Shown: in pieces, positions 7,950-17,262 of the stretch
Layout: the number at the start of each line of letters is the position of its first letter
Position numbering within the stretch: position 1 is the first letter of the stretch
Origin: JALHST01 sp038316335
GTDB lineage: Bacteria; Bacteroidota; Bacteroidia; Flavobacteriales; Flavobacteriaceae
Direction: 5' to 3'
NCBI GenBank assembly: GCA_038316335.1
Contig: JBBQAM010000031.1
Coordinates: 1-48,143 of the forward strand
Length of the DNA: 48,143 nt
Notes under the pieces: model-generated
Seen by the model: only the letters and a program-made list of their open reading frames with translations
What the model was told of the DNA's origin: nothing
Database searches by the model: none
Translations under genes and position numbers: made by a program

Positions 7950-9143
7950 CTATGCCAAAACTGCCTTTACCTTATCGGCCGCTTCCTGAAACTGTACAGC
8001 GGAATGTACGGCCAGTCCAGAATTGTCGATGATTTCCTTGGCCAGCTCTGCATTGGTACCCTGTAACCGCACGATAATGGGCACTTTGATGGCGTCGCCC
8101 ATATTCTTATAGGCATCAACGACCCCTTGTGCAACGCGGTCACATCGTACGATCCCACCAAAAATATTAATAAGTATCGCCTTGACGGCTTTATCCTTTA
8201 AGATGATTCGAAAGGCCTCCTCTACACGTTTGGCATCTGCAGTGCCACCAACATCCAAAAAATTGGCCGGTTCGCCACCTGCCATTTTAATAAGGTCCAT
8301 CGTCGCCATGGCCAAACCGGCTCCATTGACCATACATCCAACATTGCCATCAAGATCGACATAGTTGAGGCCAACGGCCCTAGCCTCTACCTCAATTGGG
8401 TTCTCTTCCCATAAATCCCTCATTTCGGCATATTGCTTCCTTCTGTAAAGGGCATTGTCATCAATTGCTACCTTGGCATCGACCGCCATAATCTTATCAT
8501 CGGATGTTTTAAGTACCGGATTGATTTCAAACATACTGGCGTCGCTCTCAATGTAAGCCTTGTACAAGGAGGTCACGAATTTAATCATCTCCTTGAATGC
8601 GGTTCCTGAAAGTCCAAGATTAAAGGCAATCTTTCGTGCCTGAAAAGGCAGCAGCCCAGTAGCCGGATCTATTTCTTCGGTAAAAATCAGATGCGGAGTC
8701 TTTTCGGCCACTTCTTCAATATCCATACCCCCTTCGGTCGAATACATAATCATATTTCTAGCAGCTCCCCGATTCAAAAGTACCGACATATAAAATTCAC
8801 TTGTCTCGCTATCACCAGGATAATAAACATCTTCGGCTACAAGGACTTTGTGCACTTTTTTGCCCGCTGCCGAAGTTTGAGGCGTTACTAAATTCATACC
8901 GATTATTTTACCGGCAATTTCTTCTACTTCCTTAAGATTCTTGGCCAACTTTACACCGCCACCTTTGCCTCTTCCTCCAGCATGTACTTGGGCCTTGATG
9001 ACATACCATGAGGTTCCAGTCTCTGCTGTCAATTGTTTTGCAGCCTCGACTGCTTCCTTGGCACTGTGGGCAACGATTCCTCTTTGGATGCGCACGCCAA
9101 AGCTTGCCAAAATTTCTTTTCCCTGATATTCGTGAAGGTTCAT
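7950..9143 (-). CDS. sucC: Succinate-CoA ligase (ADP-forming) beta subunit
   Basis: SucC pairs with SucD to make ATP from succinyl-CoA in the TCA cycle. The 397-residue length is that of the family. It opens with MNLHEYQGKEILASFGV, the ATP-grasp start; the GGRGKGGGVKLAK loop (about 54-66) is the nucleotide-binding segment, EINPVLKT and DAKVAIDDNA follow, and the C-terminal CoA-ligase part has FLDVGGTAD and NIFGGIVRCDRVAQG. sucD is not adjacent here. A -7-like box lies 25 bases upstream of the start, and a terminator follows, so it is probably transcribed alone. Confidence 0.98.
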   Translation of the reverse strand: MNLHEYQGKEILASFGVRIQRGIVAHSAKEAVEAAKQLTAETGTSWYVIKAQVHAGGRGKGGGVKLAKNLKEVEEIAGKIIGMNLVTPQTSAAGKKVHKVLVAEDVYYPGDSETSEFYMSVLLNRGAARNMIMYSTEGGMDIEEVAEKTPHLIFTEEIDPATGLLPFQARKIAFNLGLSGTAFKEMIKFVTSLYKAYIESDASMFEINPVLKTSDDKIMAVDAKVAIDDNALYRRKQYAEMRDLWEENPIEVEARAVGLNYVDLDGNVGCMVNGAGLAMATMDLIKMAGGEPANFLDVGGTADAKRVEEAFRIILKDKAVKAILINIFGGIVRCDRVAQGVVDAYKNMGDAIKVPIIVRLQGTNAELAKEIIDNSGLAVHSAVQFQEAADKVKAVLA

Positions 9144-9167
9144 ACAAAGGTGTCTTTAGGTTCGGTA

Positions 9168-9175
9168 CAAAAATA
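9168..9175 (-). promoter_or_regulatory. Candidate -7 element of sucC
   Basis: Plus-strand CAAAAATA is TATTTTTG on the minus strand, an exact TAnnTTTG, 25 bases before the sucC ATG. No clear -33 TTTG is seen at the usual 19-nt spacing. Confidence 0.45.
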
Positions 9176-9356
9176 GCAAAATTGTTAACAGTATCCTGTG
9201 CTGGTCGGCAGTAAAAAATATGAAAGTCAGTATTTTCACTACCTTCAAAAATAAACGAGACCTTTTGTTTTGCAATAAAAAGCACATCGTACCAAGGGCA
9301 AGGTCAAAATGACATACTAAATTTCAAACCTCGATCCTGTGATTTCGTAAGCCGAT

Positions 9357-9998
9357 TCACTGTATTTTGAATTCGTGGAAATCCAATGGGTCGAAATTTC
9401 TAAAATCCCCGTTCAGTTTTATGGTCCGTTTCGTGCGGTCAACCTCTTGCAGCACGCGGATCGTATTTTCCAAATGGTTGAAGAGGTAAAGAAGCCTTTC
9501 GCTTTCACTGGCAATTTGGAGTAACTCAAATTCTTGTTCAAAGGAAAGCCCCATTTTGTGTGCCAGGATATAACTATTGAACTTGTCAATAGGTATGTGC
9601 GTAAAAGGCACGTCCATGAGTTTATAAAGTGCTTGGATTTTACTCAAAACCCGCAGCTTATCACTTTCCACCCCATCGTTGACAACATCCAAAAAAGCAA
9701 CGGCCCCTCCGGCATAGGGCTTTCCAGGCAGTTCATTTTCGAAGTTCACTATTTTAAAAACCTGCCTGGCAACACAGACGACATCCATTTCACCATTTTC
9801 ATAGGTAGTAACCACCTCTACTAACTGTACCTCCGTGCCAAATGCGACCGTTTCATAGATATACACTGGGATTCCAAAGGTAATGGCGTCTTTTTGACAA
9901 TCTTTGATGAGCTGCTTGTAACGGGGTTCGAAAATATGCAAAGGCACGGTCTCACCTGGAAAAAATACCGATTGTAAAGGAAAAAATGGCAATTTCAT
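9357..9998 (-). CDS. Lon N-terminal (LON substrate-binding) domain protein
   Basis: I choose ATG 9998, giving 213 residues that begin MKLPFFPLQSVFFPGETVPL, the standard opening of the LON substrate-binding domain; an upstream in-frame ATG would add 16 uncharacteristic residues. The domain covers about residues 1-190, with HIFEPRYKQLI, FGIPV and a helical C-terminal half. There is no AAA+ or protease domain, so this is a stand-alone protein of the kind found in many bacteria. It may hold substrates or act as an adaptor; the true role is not established. It is cytoplasmic (no signal). Confidence 0.9.
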   Translation of the reverse strand: MKLPFFPLQSVFFPGETVPLHIFEPRYKQLIKDCQKDAITFGIPVYIYETVAFGTEVQLVEVVTTYENGEMDVVCVARQVFKIVNFENELPGKPYAGGAVAFLDVVNDGVESDKLRVLSKIQALYKLMDVPFTHIPIDKFNSYILAHKMGLSFEQEFELLQIASESERLLYLFNHLENTIRVLQEVDRTKRTIKLNGDFRNFDPLDFHEFKIQ

Positions 9999-10116
9999 AG
10001 CGCATTGGATTTGTTTAAAAATACAATTCCAAAGGCACATGGGCAAAATGAATTTAAGCCACGACTTGTTTTATTTATAACATTTTGTTGTATTTATAAT
10101 TTTGTATTGGATATTT

Positions 10117-10147
10117 TTTGCGTAATTCAGACAATAAACTAGCTTTG
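10117..10147 (+). promoter_or_regulatory. Bacteroidota-type promoter of lysA
   Basis: TTTG (10117-10120), a 19-nt spacer, then TAGCTTTG (10140-10147) match the TTTG-N19-TAnnTTTG consensus exactly. The in-frame GTG at 10147 overlaps this box, which argues for the ATG at 10165 as the lysA start. Confidence 0.75.
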
Positions 10148-10164
10148 TGCCAAATTATGAGATT

Positions 10165-11412
10165 ATGAACTATGCCGATCTGTTGAAAATCGCAAAAACC
10201 TATGGGGACCCGGTTTATGTGTATGATTCTGAAAAAATCATATACCAGTTCAACCGCTTGACCAAGGCTTTTAACGATGTTAAACGATTAAAATTGAATT
10301 ATGCCGCCAAGGCCCTTAACAATATCGCTATTTTAAAGTTGATGAACAGTCTGGGAAGTGGCTTGGATACGGTCTCAATTCAAGAAGTTCAGTTGGGCCT
10401 GCTGGCCGGCTTTAAACCACAGGATATCATTTTTACGCCCAATGGGGTTTCCTTGGAGGAAATCGAGGAGGCCGCAGCGCTTGGGGTACGCATCAACATC
10501 GATAACCTTTCCATATTAGAACAATTTGGTAGCAAGCATCCTAAAATCCCAGTTTGTATTCGCATCAATCCCCATGTAATGGCAGGGGGAAATTCAAAGA
10601 TATCAGTAGGCCATATCGATTCTAAATTTGGCATAAGCATCCATCAGATTCCGCATTTATTAAGGATCGTGGATCTTACAAAAATGAATATCAATGGCAT
10701 ACATATGCACACGGGAAGTGACATATTGGATATTGATGTATTTATCTATGCCTCCGAAATTCTCTTTGAAACGGCCAAAAATTTCAAAAACCTTGATTTT
10801 ATAGATTTTGGAAGCGGCTTTAAGGTACCTTATAAAGAAGGGGATATAGAAACCAACGTCGAGGAATTAGGAAAAAAACTCAGTACGCGATTCAATGAAT
10901 TCTGCAAGGAATATGGCAAGGAATTGACGCTCGCCTTCGAACCTGGTAAATTTTTGGTCAGTGAGGCAGGTTATTTTCTGGCAAAAGTAAATGTGGTAAA
11001 ACAAACTACCTCAACTGTTTTTGCAGGAATCGATAGTGGCTTCAACCATCTCATAAGGCCCATGTTCTATGGGGCGATCCATCGTATAATCAATATTTCG
11101 AATCCAGACGGAAGGGAACGCTTTTACTCAGTGGTCGGGTATATCTGTGAAACCGACACCTTTGCCAATAATCACCGGATCAATGAGATTACCGAAGGGG
11201 ATATCCTTTGTTTTAGGAATGCGGGCGCCTATTGCTTTACCATGGCTAGTAACTACAATTCACGATTTAGGCCACCTGAGGTTTTATGGCATACCGGCAA
11301 GGCCCATTTGATTCGTGAACGGGAATCCTTCGAGGACTTGTTGAAAAATCAGGTAGATACTGGGAACCTGTTCGAATCGAAATCAGAAAAGGCGCACATC
11401 GGTATAAAATAG
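10165..11412 (+). CDS. lysA: Diaminopimelate decarboxylase
   Basis: LysA is a PLP enzyme that decarboxylates meso-diaminopimelate to lysine. From ATG 10165 it is 415 residues, in the family range. Visible are the PLP lysine in LNYAAKAL, the HMHTGSD segment, FIDFGSGFKVPYKEG for phosphate binding, EPGKFLVSEAG (Lys where many enzymes have Arg) and the substrate-side GAYCFTMASNYNSRFRPPE. The N-terminus MNYADLLKIAKTYGDPVYVY fits the family. The promoter at 10117-10147 places the transcript start a few bases before this ATG. No lysine-pathway neighbour is present. Confidence 0.95.
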   Translation: MNYADLLKIAKTYGDPVYVYDSEKIIYQFNRLTKAFNDVKRLKLNYAAKALNNIAILKLMNSLGSGLDTVSIQEVQLGLLAGFKPQDIIFTPNGVSLEEIEEAAALGVRINIDNLSILEQFGSKHPKIPVCIRINPHVMAGGNSKISVGHIDSKFGISIHQIPHLLRIVDLTKMNINGIHMHTGSDILDIDVFIYASEILFETAKNFKNLDFIDFGSGFKVPYKEGDIETNVEELGKKLSTRFNEFCKEYGKELTLAFEPGKFLVSEAGYFLAKVNVVKQTTSTVFAGIDSGFNHLIRPMFYGAIHRIINISNPDGRERFYSVVGYICETDTFANNHRINEITEGDILCFRNAGAYCFTMASNYNSRFRPPEVLWHTGKAHLIRERESFEDLLKNQVDTGNLFESKSEKAHIGIK

Positions 11413-11602
11413 CCAGGAATTCCATAGGGTTCCAGTTAGAAGGTCTTTCGGGAAACATCAACAATAAGCTATAGTTTGCTCCAAAATGGGTAATCTAACC
11501 AGCGACTGGTCGCACTATTAAGATGCTATTGAAATAAAATTGGTGTATTTTCGTTAGATTTGGAAGTACGTAACGACTTATGGTCCAAAATACCGTAGCA
11601 CC

Positions 11603-12136
11603 ATGAAATTTCAAATGCGCTCCAGACTTACATTGATTTTTGTTCTTTTCCTAGGATGCTGCTCCGTATCGCTTCATTCGCAAGAAGTTAAATGGCTAAC
11701 TTGGCAGGAGGCCGCCGCCATGGTGAAAACTGAAAAAAGCCCAAAAAAAATATTCATCGATGTATATACAGACTGGTGCGGATGGTGCAAGAAAATGGAT
11801 AAGGATACCTTTCAAAATGAGGAAGTCGCCGCTTACATGTCAAAGAATTTTTATATGGTGAAATTAGATGGCGAGGGTACTGAGCCTATCGAATTTAAAG
11901 GGAAGACCTACAAATTTGTTCCTCAAGGCCGAAAAGGCTACCACGAATTTGCCGCAGCGTTGATGCAAGGCCGATTAAGCTATCCTACTACCATCTTTCT
12001 AGACGAAAAAATGAACATGTTGTCCCCGGTACCAGGATACCAAAAACCCGAACCCTTTTTAAACATCGCCAAATATTTCGGCGATAACATCTACAAGGAA
12101 AAGGATTGGAAAACCTATAGTGGGGAGGGTAAATAA
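11603..12136 (+). CDS. Exported thioredoxin-fold protein (WCGWC)
   Basis: 177 residues with an N-terminal signal sequence (about 1-26, ending SLHSQ). The thioredoxin fold has IFIDVYTDWCGWCKKMD with the redox pair C-G-W-C at about 59-62, followed by a cis-Pro segment SYPTTIFLDE. Such proteins (thioredoxin_7/DsbD-gamma-like) reduce or rearrange disulfides outside the cytoplasm in Bacteroidota. A TAnnTTTG box (TAGATTTG, 11555-11562) lies about 40 bases upstream of the start. It appears to be a single-gene unit. The partner protein cannot be named. Confidence 0.9.
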   Translation: MKFQMRSRLTLIFVLFLGCCSVSLHSQEVKWLTWQEAAAMVKTEKSPKKIFIDVYTDWCGWCKKMDKDTFQNEEVAAYMSKNFYMVKLDGEGTEPIEFKGKTYKFVPQGRKGYHEFAAALMQGRLSYPTTIFLDEKMNMLSPVPGYQKPEPFLNIAKYFGDNIYKEKDWKTYSGEGK

Positions 12137-12438
12137 AAAGGGTTTAAAATAATCTACACAAGGTCAAGTAACCCAATTGACCGGATCTAGTAGTCATCGC
12201 CCCAGTTATCGCAAATTTAGTTTTGTGGGGCGTTGGTCCAATCCATCATATAATTTATGGCTTGCATGATAATCAAAGTCTCCTCATTCATTAGGTTGTA
12301 TTTTGAAGAAGACCACTGCATTGACAATTACTAAAAATGTCCACCAAGATTCTGCACGAACGCTGTGTATAAAACAAGAAATTCAAGCAAATGATACTAC
12401 ATTTCAGCCATTAGGTTGGGGTGTATGAAGATGTGTGC
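12137..12438. other. 302-nt intergenic region, nothing recognised
   Basis: Between the convergent thioredoxin and phosphatase genes. I see no convincing gene, hairpin terminator or repeat; a 24-codon minus-strand frame at 12217-12291 has no supporting signal. Confidence 0.5.
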
Positions 12439-14520
12439 TCATAATTTTATAACTCGAAAGAATCCGACCCGTTGGCCATTGGCCATCAACTGTACAAAAT
12501 ATACGCCAGTACTTTTATCAACAAGCATGAAATTGATGGTTGATGTATTCTTAAACCTACTTTGGGTAATTACCTGACCTAGGGGATTTAAGACCGTCAT
12601 TTCGACCTGCTCATAGTCCCGTCCCATATCGATGAATACTTCATTCGATGTTGGATTAGGGTACAAAATGCCATCATCTGGGATTGTAATCTCTTTGACT
12701 GGCAACATCATGGGGGTATAACTTTCCCCGGGACTCGAACAACTTTTTATGGGCTCGGCATCGGCATACCCATCGGAATCCGTATCAAGATACCATAACG
12801 TGTCGGGGTTTAAGTTGCTATCAAGGTCATTACAATCGGTGGTAGGCAACACAGTTGCATTGTAGCCCGTTCCCGGATTGGTGCAGCTATCAACCGTCAC
12901 GGGATCTGCATACTGATCCCCGTCGGCATCTAAATACCAAGTAATCATTTGGTGAACCGTAGCATTCGAATCGTCGCAATCGGTTGCCGGCAGCACTGTT
13001 GAGGTGTATCCCGTTCCTGGATTCGTGCAGCTCAGTTGGGTCAGCGGGTCGGCATACCCATCCCCATCGGCATCTAAATACCAGATTGTATTCGGGTTGA
13101 TGGCGGCATCATTGTCATCACAATCGGTAGTTGGCAAGACAACGGTCGTATATCCCCCTCCTGGACTGCTAGTACTGGTTATCGTGGTAGGATGGGCAAA
13201 TTGGTCTCCATCCGCATCCAAGTACCAAATTTGATTTACTACTTCCCTTCTTTTTATGACCAGGGTGGTATTTTTATTAAATGCCACCTCATTCCCTGCG
13301 GCATCGATTTGCAGAGTTGCGTTATTCCCGCTGCTCGGATGTTGAATAGACATAAAAAGAAAGCGATAATCAGGTGAAAAGGTAATCCCAGTAGGTTCGG
13401 AACCGGTTGGGGTCCGACCAAAGATTTTGACTTTCGGAGCCGCCTGGGTATGTCCGTTCTCGACGACCCAAATATAATTTTGAAGATTGCCACTATCCTG
13501 AAGCACCCATAAGTTGCCATCGCCATCAAAGGCCAGGTTGTCATTGCCGCTGCCCCAACTAACTATTGAACTCCCATTTTCATTGGGTATAGTATACGAG
13601 GCATTCCCGACATAAGTTTCCACCTGAGGCACTGAAGTGCCGGTAATAGGATCCGAATCCTGTAAACGATACACTCGGCTTTCGTTCTTAACCGCAAAAT
13701 AAATCCAGCCATCAGGCCCGATTTCAACGTCCTCGATGCCATTAAAGGCAGTAGCACCCACAGTAGTACTCTGTGCAACCGTCGTATTCTGCTCGGCCGG
13801 GGTGCTATTATTAATTTGTACCCAATCTCCAGGGCCGTTTTTCAAACCTTTATATACATACAGCCTACCACTGCTAAGGTCATCGGCATTGTCGGCTACG
13901 AACTTATATAAATACCCAGGATTGTTATCGGCCCCTTCGTATAAGGTTCTTCTATTAGGATGCACGACGACATTCTCATGTTTCATATTGCCGAGGGCCC
14001 ATCTTTTATCGATTACGGTCTTTGTAGCAGGATCGATTTCTACACACCAACCTAGATCATTATGCCCATCAACATTGATATCTGAATCAAAAACGACCTC
14101 CTCGCACGATACGATCGTATTCCATGGGGTAACGGTTCCCGAGCAATTGGCTGCCGTACCTACCACGGACGAAAAATCTATAGCTTGTGACCTGGAAATG
14201 TTCCAAAGGCCATTACCCGCGTTGAAATCGATATCCAAAATACTTACGGCGCCAGGGGCCGTCTCTGAATTAATGCTTAGGTAGCCATTCTGGCTACTTC
14301 CGGCAATTGGGACATATCCTGTAAAATCACCCAAATTAGGCAGCGTACCGCCCTGTGTTAATAGGTCGCCCGCTTCAACAAGCTTCTGGAATATATGGGT
14401 AGACGGGATTACAAAATCGGTACTTTGTGGCGCGGGTTCGACGGAAATAAAATCCCCGATGGTCTGCTGGGCAAAAGTTGAGGATCCCAGAAGAAAGAAG
14501 AACAGGACCTTGGTATTCAT
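12439..14520 (-). CDS. PhoX-family phosphatase with MopE-type repeats and T9SS type A tail
   Basis: From ATG 14520 the protein has 693 residues: signal peptide (1-18, ending STFAQ), a PhoX/DUF839 propeller (about 20-440), four metal-motif repeats (about 432-605), and a T9SS type A sorting tail (ILYPNPTSNEVFIDMG to VGFFRVIKL). PhoX marks include TPWNTIVSCEE, GNMKHENVVVHP, YEGADNNPGYLYKF and ENGSSIVSWGSG. PhoX enzymes release phosphate from many phosphoesters using calcium and iron. The T9SS tail predicts cell-surface or secreted placement; the ADGD-rich repeats may bind calcium or copper. An upstream start at 14550 would put ten residues before the signal and is unlikely. Substrate is not proven by the sequence. 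Confidence 0.9.
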   Translation of the reverse strand: MNTKVLFFFLLGSSTFAQQTIGDFISVEPAPQSTDFVIPSTHIFQKLVEAGDLLTQGGTLPNLGDFTGYVPIAGSSQNGYLSINSETAPGAVSILDIDFNAGNGLWNISRSQAIDFSSVVGTAANCSGTVTPWNTIVSCEEVVFDSDINVDGHNDLGWCVEIDPATKTVIDKRWALGNMKHENVVVHPNRRTLYEGADNNPGYLYKFVADNADDLSSGRLYVYKGLKNGPGDWVQINNSTPAEQNTTVAQSTTVGATAFNGIEDVEIGPDGWIYFAVKNESRVYRLQDSDPITGTSVPQVETYVGNASYTIPNENGSSIVSWGSGNDNLAFDGDGNLWVLQDSGNLQNYIWVVENGHTQAAPKVKIFGRTPTGSEPTGITFSPDYRFLFMSIQHPSSGNNATLQIDAAGNEVAFNKNTTLVIKRREVVNQIWYLDADGDQFAHPTTITSTSSPGGGYTTVVLPTTDCDDNDAAINPNTIWYLDADGDGYADPLTQLSCTNPGTGYTSTVLPATDCDDSNATVHQMITWYLDADGDQYADPVTVDSCTNPGTGYNATVLPTTDCNDLDSNLNPDTLWYLDTDSDGYADAEPIKSCSSPGESYTPMMLPVKEITIPDDGILYPNPTSNEVFIDMGRDYEQVEMTVLNPLGQVITQSRFKNTSTINFMLVDKSTGVYFVQLMANGQRVGFFRVIKL
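12708..13227 (-). repeat. Four in-gene repeats with an exact 144-nt period (48 residues)
   Basis: The Trp codon opening each WYLDADGD-type unit lies at 13225, 13081, 12937 and 12793 (plus-strand coordinates), so each step is 144 nt. Each unit has WYLDADGDxxADP, a CxNPGTGYT segment and TDCDDxxxxxNP, the putative metal-binding MopE motif; the last unit is degenerate and shorter. Confidence 0.9.
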
Positions 14521-14676
14521 AAACAGTCGATTAAAACACTTTGGGCACACCTTATAGCGATAAAGCCGGGTGTCAGTTACTTGCGAACTATCATATTCAA
14601 TCGAAGTTACGTAAAAGCTACCAAGATCCGTGAAATTATCGATGTTCTACACTAAACGAATTGGAACGATTCGAAC

Positions 14677-16149
14677 TTATCGGCTATAGTTAGGGGATTC
14701 TGAAGTAATGGTAACGTCATGTGGGTGGCTTTCGTTGATACCGCTGGCCGTTATCTTTACGAATCGGCCTTTTTCCTTTAGACTGACAATGTCCTTGGCA
14801 CCACAATAGCCCATACCTGCCCGAAGTCCTCCAACAAATTGGTGAATACTCTCATACAAATCGCCTTTATAAGGAACGCGACCAACAATACCTTCGGGGA
14901 CTAGCTTTTTGATATCGTCCTCGACATCCTGGAAATACCGATCTTTCGAACCCTGTTTCATAGCTTCTACAGAACCCATTCCGCGATACGACTTAAATTT
15001 CCTGCCTTCATAAATAATCGTTTCCCCCGGTGATTCCTTGGTTCCTGCCAGGAGCGATCCCAACATTACGGTATCGGCACCTGCGGCTATGGCTTTTGGG
15101 ATATCGCCCGTGTAGCGAATACCGCCATCGGCAATGACCGGAACGCCTGAGCCCTTAATGGCCGATGCCACCTCAAGAACTGCCGAAAATTGCGGAAAAC
15201 CTACGCCGGCAACCACCCTGGTGGTACAAATAGAACCTGGTCCAATACCTACTTTCACCGCATCGGCCCCGGCCGCAACTAAAAATTTTGCTGCTTCCCC
15301 AGTGGCGATATTGCCTACTATGACCTCGAGCGCGGGGAATTTTTTCTTTACCTCCTTCAATGTTTTGACAACATTTTGAGTATGACCATGGGCTGTATCG
15401 ATAACCACGGCGTCTACACCTGCATTGACCAAGGCTTCTGCCCGCTGAACGGCATCTGCGGTAACACCGATGGCCGCGGCAACCCGCAACCTACCATATT
15501 GGTCCTTGTTGGCGATTGGTTTTTGGGTCAATTTGGTGATATCCCTAAAAGTAATAAGACCGACTAAGGTAAAGTCTTTGTCTACAACGGGAAGTTTTTC
15601 GATTTTATGCTCTTGCAGAATGCCCTCTGCTTGTTCCAAGGAAGTACCCTCACGGGCGGTAACCAGATTTTTGACGGTCATGACTTCGGATAAGGGCCGC
15701 GCATCATTTCTTTCAAATCGAAGATCCCGATTGGTTACAATTCCGATCAATTTGCCTTTGGAATCGACGATCGGAATGCCCCCGATACTGAATTCCCGCA
15801 TATTCGCCTTGGCATCCCCCACCAAAGCAGTTGCTGGCAAGGTTACAGGGTCTAAGATCATACCGCTTTCCGCCCTTTTGACCTTTCGCACTTTTAGGGC
15901 CTGTTGTTCGATCGTCATGTTCTTGTGCAACACCCCGATACCTCCTTCTTGCGCGATTGCAATAGCCATGCGCGATTCGGTCACGGTATCCATCGCGGCC
16001 GACACAATGGGTATGTTGATAGTAATATTTCGGGTGAATTGTGATTGAATATTGACTTCCCTCGGGAGTATTTCGGAGTAAGCGGGCACAAGAAGTACAT
16101 CGTCGTACGTTAAACCTTCTCCGAGAATTTTATTTAGGTGGGCTTCCAT
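14677..16149 (-). CDS. guaB: Inosine-5'-monophosphate dehydrogenase
   Basis: GuaB oxidises IMP to XMP with NAD, the first committed step to GMP. At 490 residues it is full length. The barrel is split by paired CBS domains (about 95-205). The catalytic loop is GPGSICTTRVVAGVG with the active Cys at about 306; DGGIRYTGDI, GSLLAGTKESPGE and the flap YRGMGSVEAMKQGSKDRY follow. The start MEAHLNKILGEGLTYDDVLL is standard. A TAnnTTTG box lies 24 bases upstream. No guaA neighbour is present. Confidence 0.98.
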   Translation of the reverse strand: MEAHLNKILGEGLTYDDVLLVPAYSEILPREVNIQSQFTRNITINIPIVSAAMDTVTESRMAIAIAQEGGIGVLHKNMTIEQQALKVRKVKRAESGMILDPVTLPATALVGDAKANMREFSIGGIPIVDSKGKLIGIVTNRDLRFERNDARPLSEVMTVKNLVTAREGTSLEQAEGILQEHKIEKLPVVDKDFTLVGLITFRDITKLTQKPIANKDQYGRLRVAAAIGVTADAVQRAEALVNAGVDAVVIDTAHGHTQNVVKTLKEVKKKFPALEVIVGNIATGEAAKFLVAAGADAVKVGIGPGSICTTRVVAGVGFPQFSAVLEVASAIKGSGVPVIADGGIRYTGDIPKAIAAGADTVMLGSLLAGTKESPGETIIYEGRKFKSYRGMGSVEAMKQGSKDRYFQDVEDDIKKLVPEGIVGRVPYKGDLYESIHQFVGGLRAGMGYCGAKDIVSLKEKGRFVKITASGINESHPHDVTITSESPNYSR

Positions 16150-16172
16150 GGCAATTAAGGATTAATTGCGTG

Positions 16173-16180
16173 CAAATGTA
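16173..16180 (-). promoter_or_regulatory. Candidate -7 element of guaB
   Basis: Plus-strand CAAATGTA is TACATTTG on the minus strand, an exact TAnnTTTG, 24 bases before the guaB ATG. A -33 TTTG is not evident. Confidence 0.45.
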
Positions 16181-16197
16181 CTATTTTTATTTGGATT

Positions 16198-16701
16198 CTA
16201 TGATTCGTATAAAACGGACTTTTTCATCAATTGGAATAGTACCAAAAATGTAGAACCTACGAAATTGATGGTCATCAAAATTCCCGATACCATAATCACA
16301 TACTTCATCGATGTCATGCCGAGCCAGAGAAAATAAATCCCTCCAAAAGTCAAAATGACCGAAATAAACGGTTCGATTGTCAGAAAGAACTTCAATTTTT
16401 TTGGCAAATCTGCAAGCCAAACGAGACCGCCTAAGAGAAAGAAGATGAAGGACATGGAGAGTATGTGGGTATGAATGATCGTAAGCATTTCCCTTGGACT
16501 CTTTTTAAACTTCATTATTTCGGCCGCTTCACTTGATTCATTCCCAAGATAATTTTCTTCAATTCCACTGGCATGATACGTGCCTGTTTGTGATACAAAT
16601 AATAGTCCGGTATAAAAACCTATTGAAAGTACGATTACAAAGGTTCCTATAAAAACTTTTATTTCTTTTGGAAATGATGCTAAAAGGCCGTTGTATTTCA
16701 T
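16198..16701 (-). CDS. Four-helix inner-membrane protein of the porin/flavoprotein operon
   Basis: 167 residues with four predicted membrane helices (about 15-36, 73-95, 107-129 and 133-157). The second helix begins IIHTHILSMSFIFFLLGGL with His77 and His79, which could bind heme or a quinone, but no known redox motif is certain. I do not recognise the family. Its ATG overlaps the end of the FMN-binding gene by four bases (16698-16701), so the two are translationally coupled. With a covalent flavoprotein upstream and a porin first in the operon, a role in passing electrons across the inner membrane, or anchoring the flavoprotein, is the best inference. Confidence 0.75.
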   Translation of the reverse strand: MKYNGLLASFPKEIKVFIGTFVIVLSIGFYTGLLFVSQTGTYHASGIEENYLGNESSEAAEIMKFKKSPREMLTIIHTHILSMSFIFFLLGGLVWLADLPKKLKFFLTIEPFISVILTFGGIYFLWLGMTSMKYVIMVSGILMTINFVGSTFLVLFQLMKKSVLYES

Positions 16702-17243
16702 TTTATAATTTTATTTTCTTGTAAGATACCAATGCTACGTAAGAGTTGGTCAATGGCAGTAGTCATAGACCTTACAGAAATTGTAGCGCCAGAAATACCA
16801 TCGATATTTGTTTTGTAATCAACCCGATCTTTTCCTGTTTTTCCCAAGAATTGTTGCAACCATCTTTTGCTACCGATCTCACCCCCATATTCCTCCCGGT
16901 AGGTCAGAACTTTGGACTGAATGATTTCAAGCTTGGTATTAAAAATCACCAAATAATCAAAAAAGGCCGTTTTACTAGCAGCCTTATCCATATACGCATA
17001 CCCTAGTACGGTTGCCTGTTTTTGAATCTTAAAAAAATTGTCAGGGGTCATTCGGGATGGCAGCTGTAATCTCAAACTTTCGGGAATATCCACGCTATCA
17101 ACCGTAAAATCGGTAATTTGGAATACTTTTTCAACCTCTTTTCTAACCTTTTGGGGCAAATCCGCTACCTTAAAACCACTTAGTAGCGTAATCATAATTA
17201 TGCCGTGTACCAGTAATATGGCTTTTTTTTCAAATTGTGTCAT
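16698..17243 (-). CDS. FMN-binding domain protein with covalent flavinylation motif
   Basis: 181 residues. Residues 7-26 (AILLVHGIIMITLLSGF) form a signal anchor that puts the rest outside the cytoplasm. The FMN-binding (NqrC/RnfG-type) domain spans about 75-170, with GYAYMDKAAS, YLVIFNTKLEI and the flavinylation motif DGISGATIS (148-156), where Thr154 is the expected FMN attachment site. Such proteins carry electrons outside the membrane and need the transferase ApbE, which is not seen here. The gene follows the porin after 95 nt and overlaps the next membrane-protein gene by four bases. A 16-bp palindrome sits 20 bases upstream. Confidence 0.88.
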   Translation of the reverse strand: MTQFEKKAILLVHGIIMITLLSGFKVADLPQKVRKEVEKVFQITDFTVDSVDIPESLRLQLPSRMTPDNFFKIQKQATVLGYAYMDKAASKTAFFDYLVIFNTKLEIIQSKVLTYREEYGGEIGSKRWLQQFLGKTGKDRVDYKTNIDGISGATISVRSMTTAIDQLLRSIGILQENKIIK

Positions 17244-17262
17244 AGGTAATTATATTTCTAAA

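Noticed and set aside
10147..10164. GTG 10147 as the lysA start
   Set aside because: It falls inside the -7 box of an exact-consensus promoter, and the conserved N-terminus begins at ATG 10165.
12217..12291. 24-codon minus-strand frame in the gap after the thioredoxin gene
   Set aside because: No promoter, paralog or recognisable feature; length is within chance.
12708..13227. Periodic repeat as a CRISPR array
   Set aside because: The period is a multiple of three, the repeats are coding and degenerate, and they form MopE motifs inside a phosphatase.
13736..14284. 182-codon open frame antisense to the phosphatase
   Set aside because: No homology-like pattern, low-complexity Ser/Leu/Pro composition, and the other strand is a clear PhoX protein.
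15470..16048. 192-codon open frame antisense to guaB
   Set aside because: It is the mirror of a fully conserved IMP dehydrogenase and shows no motif.
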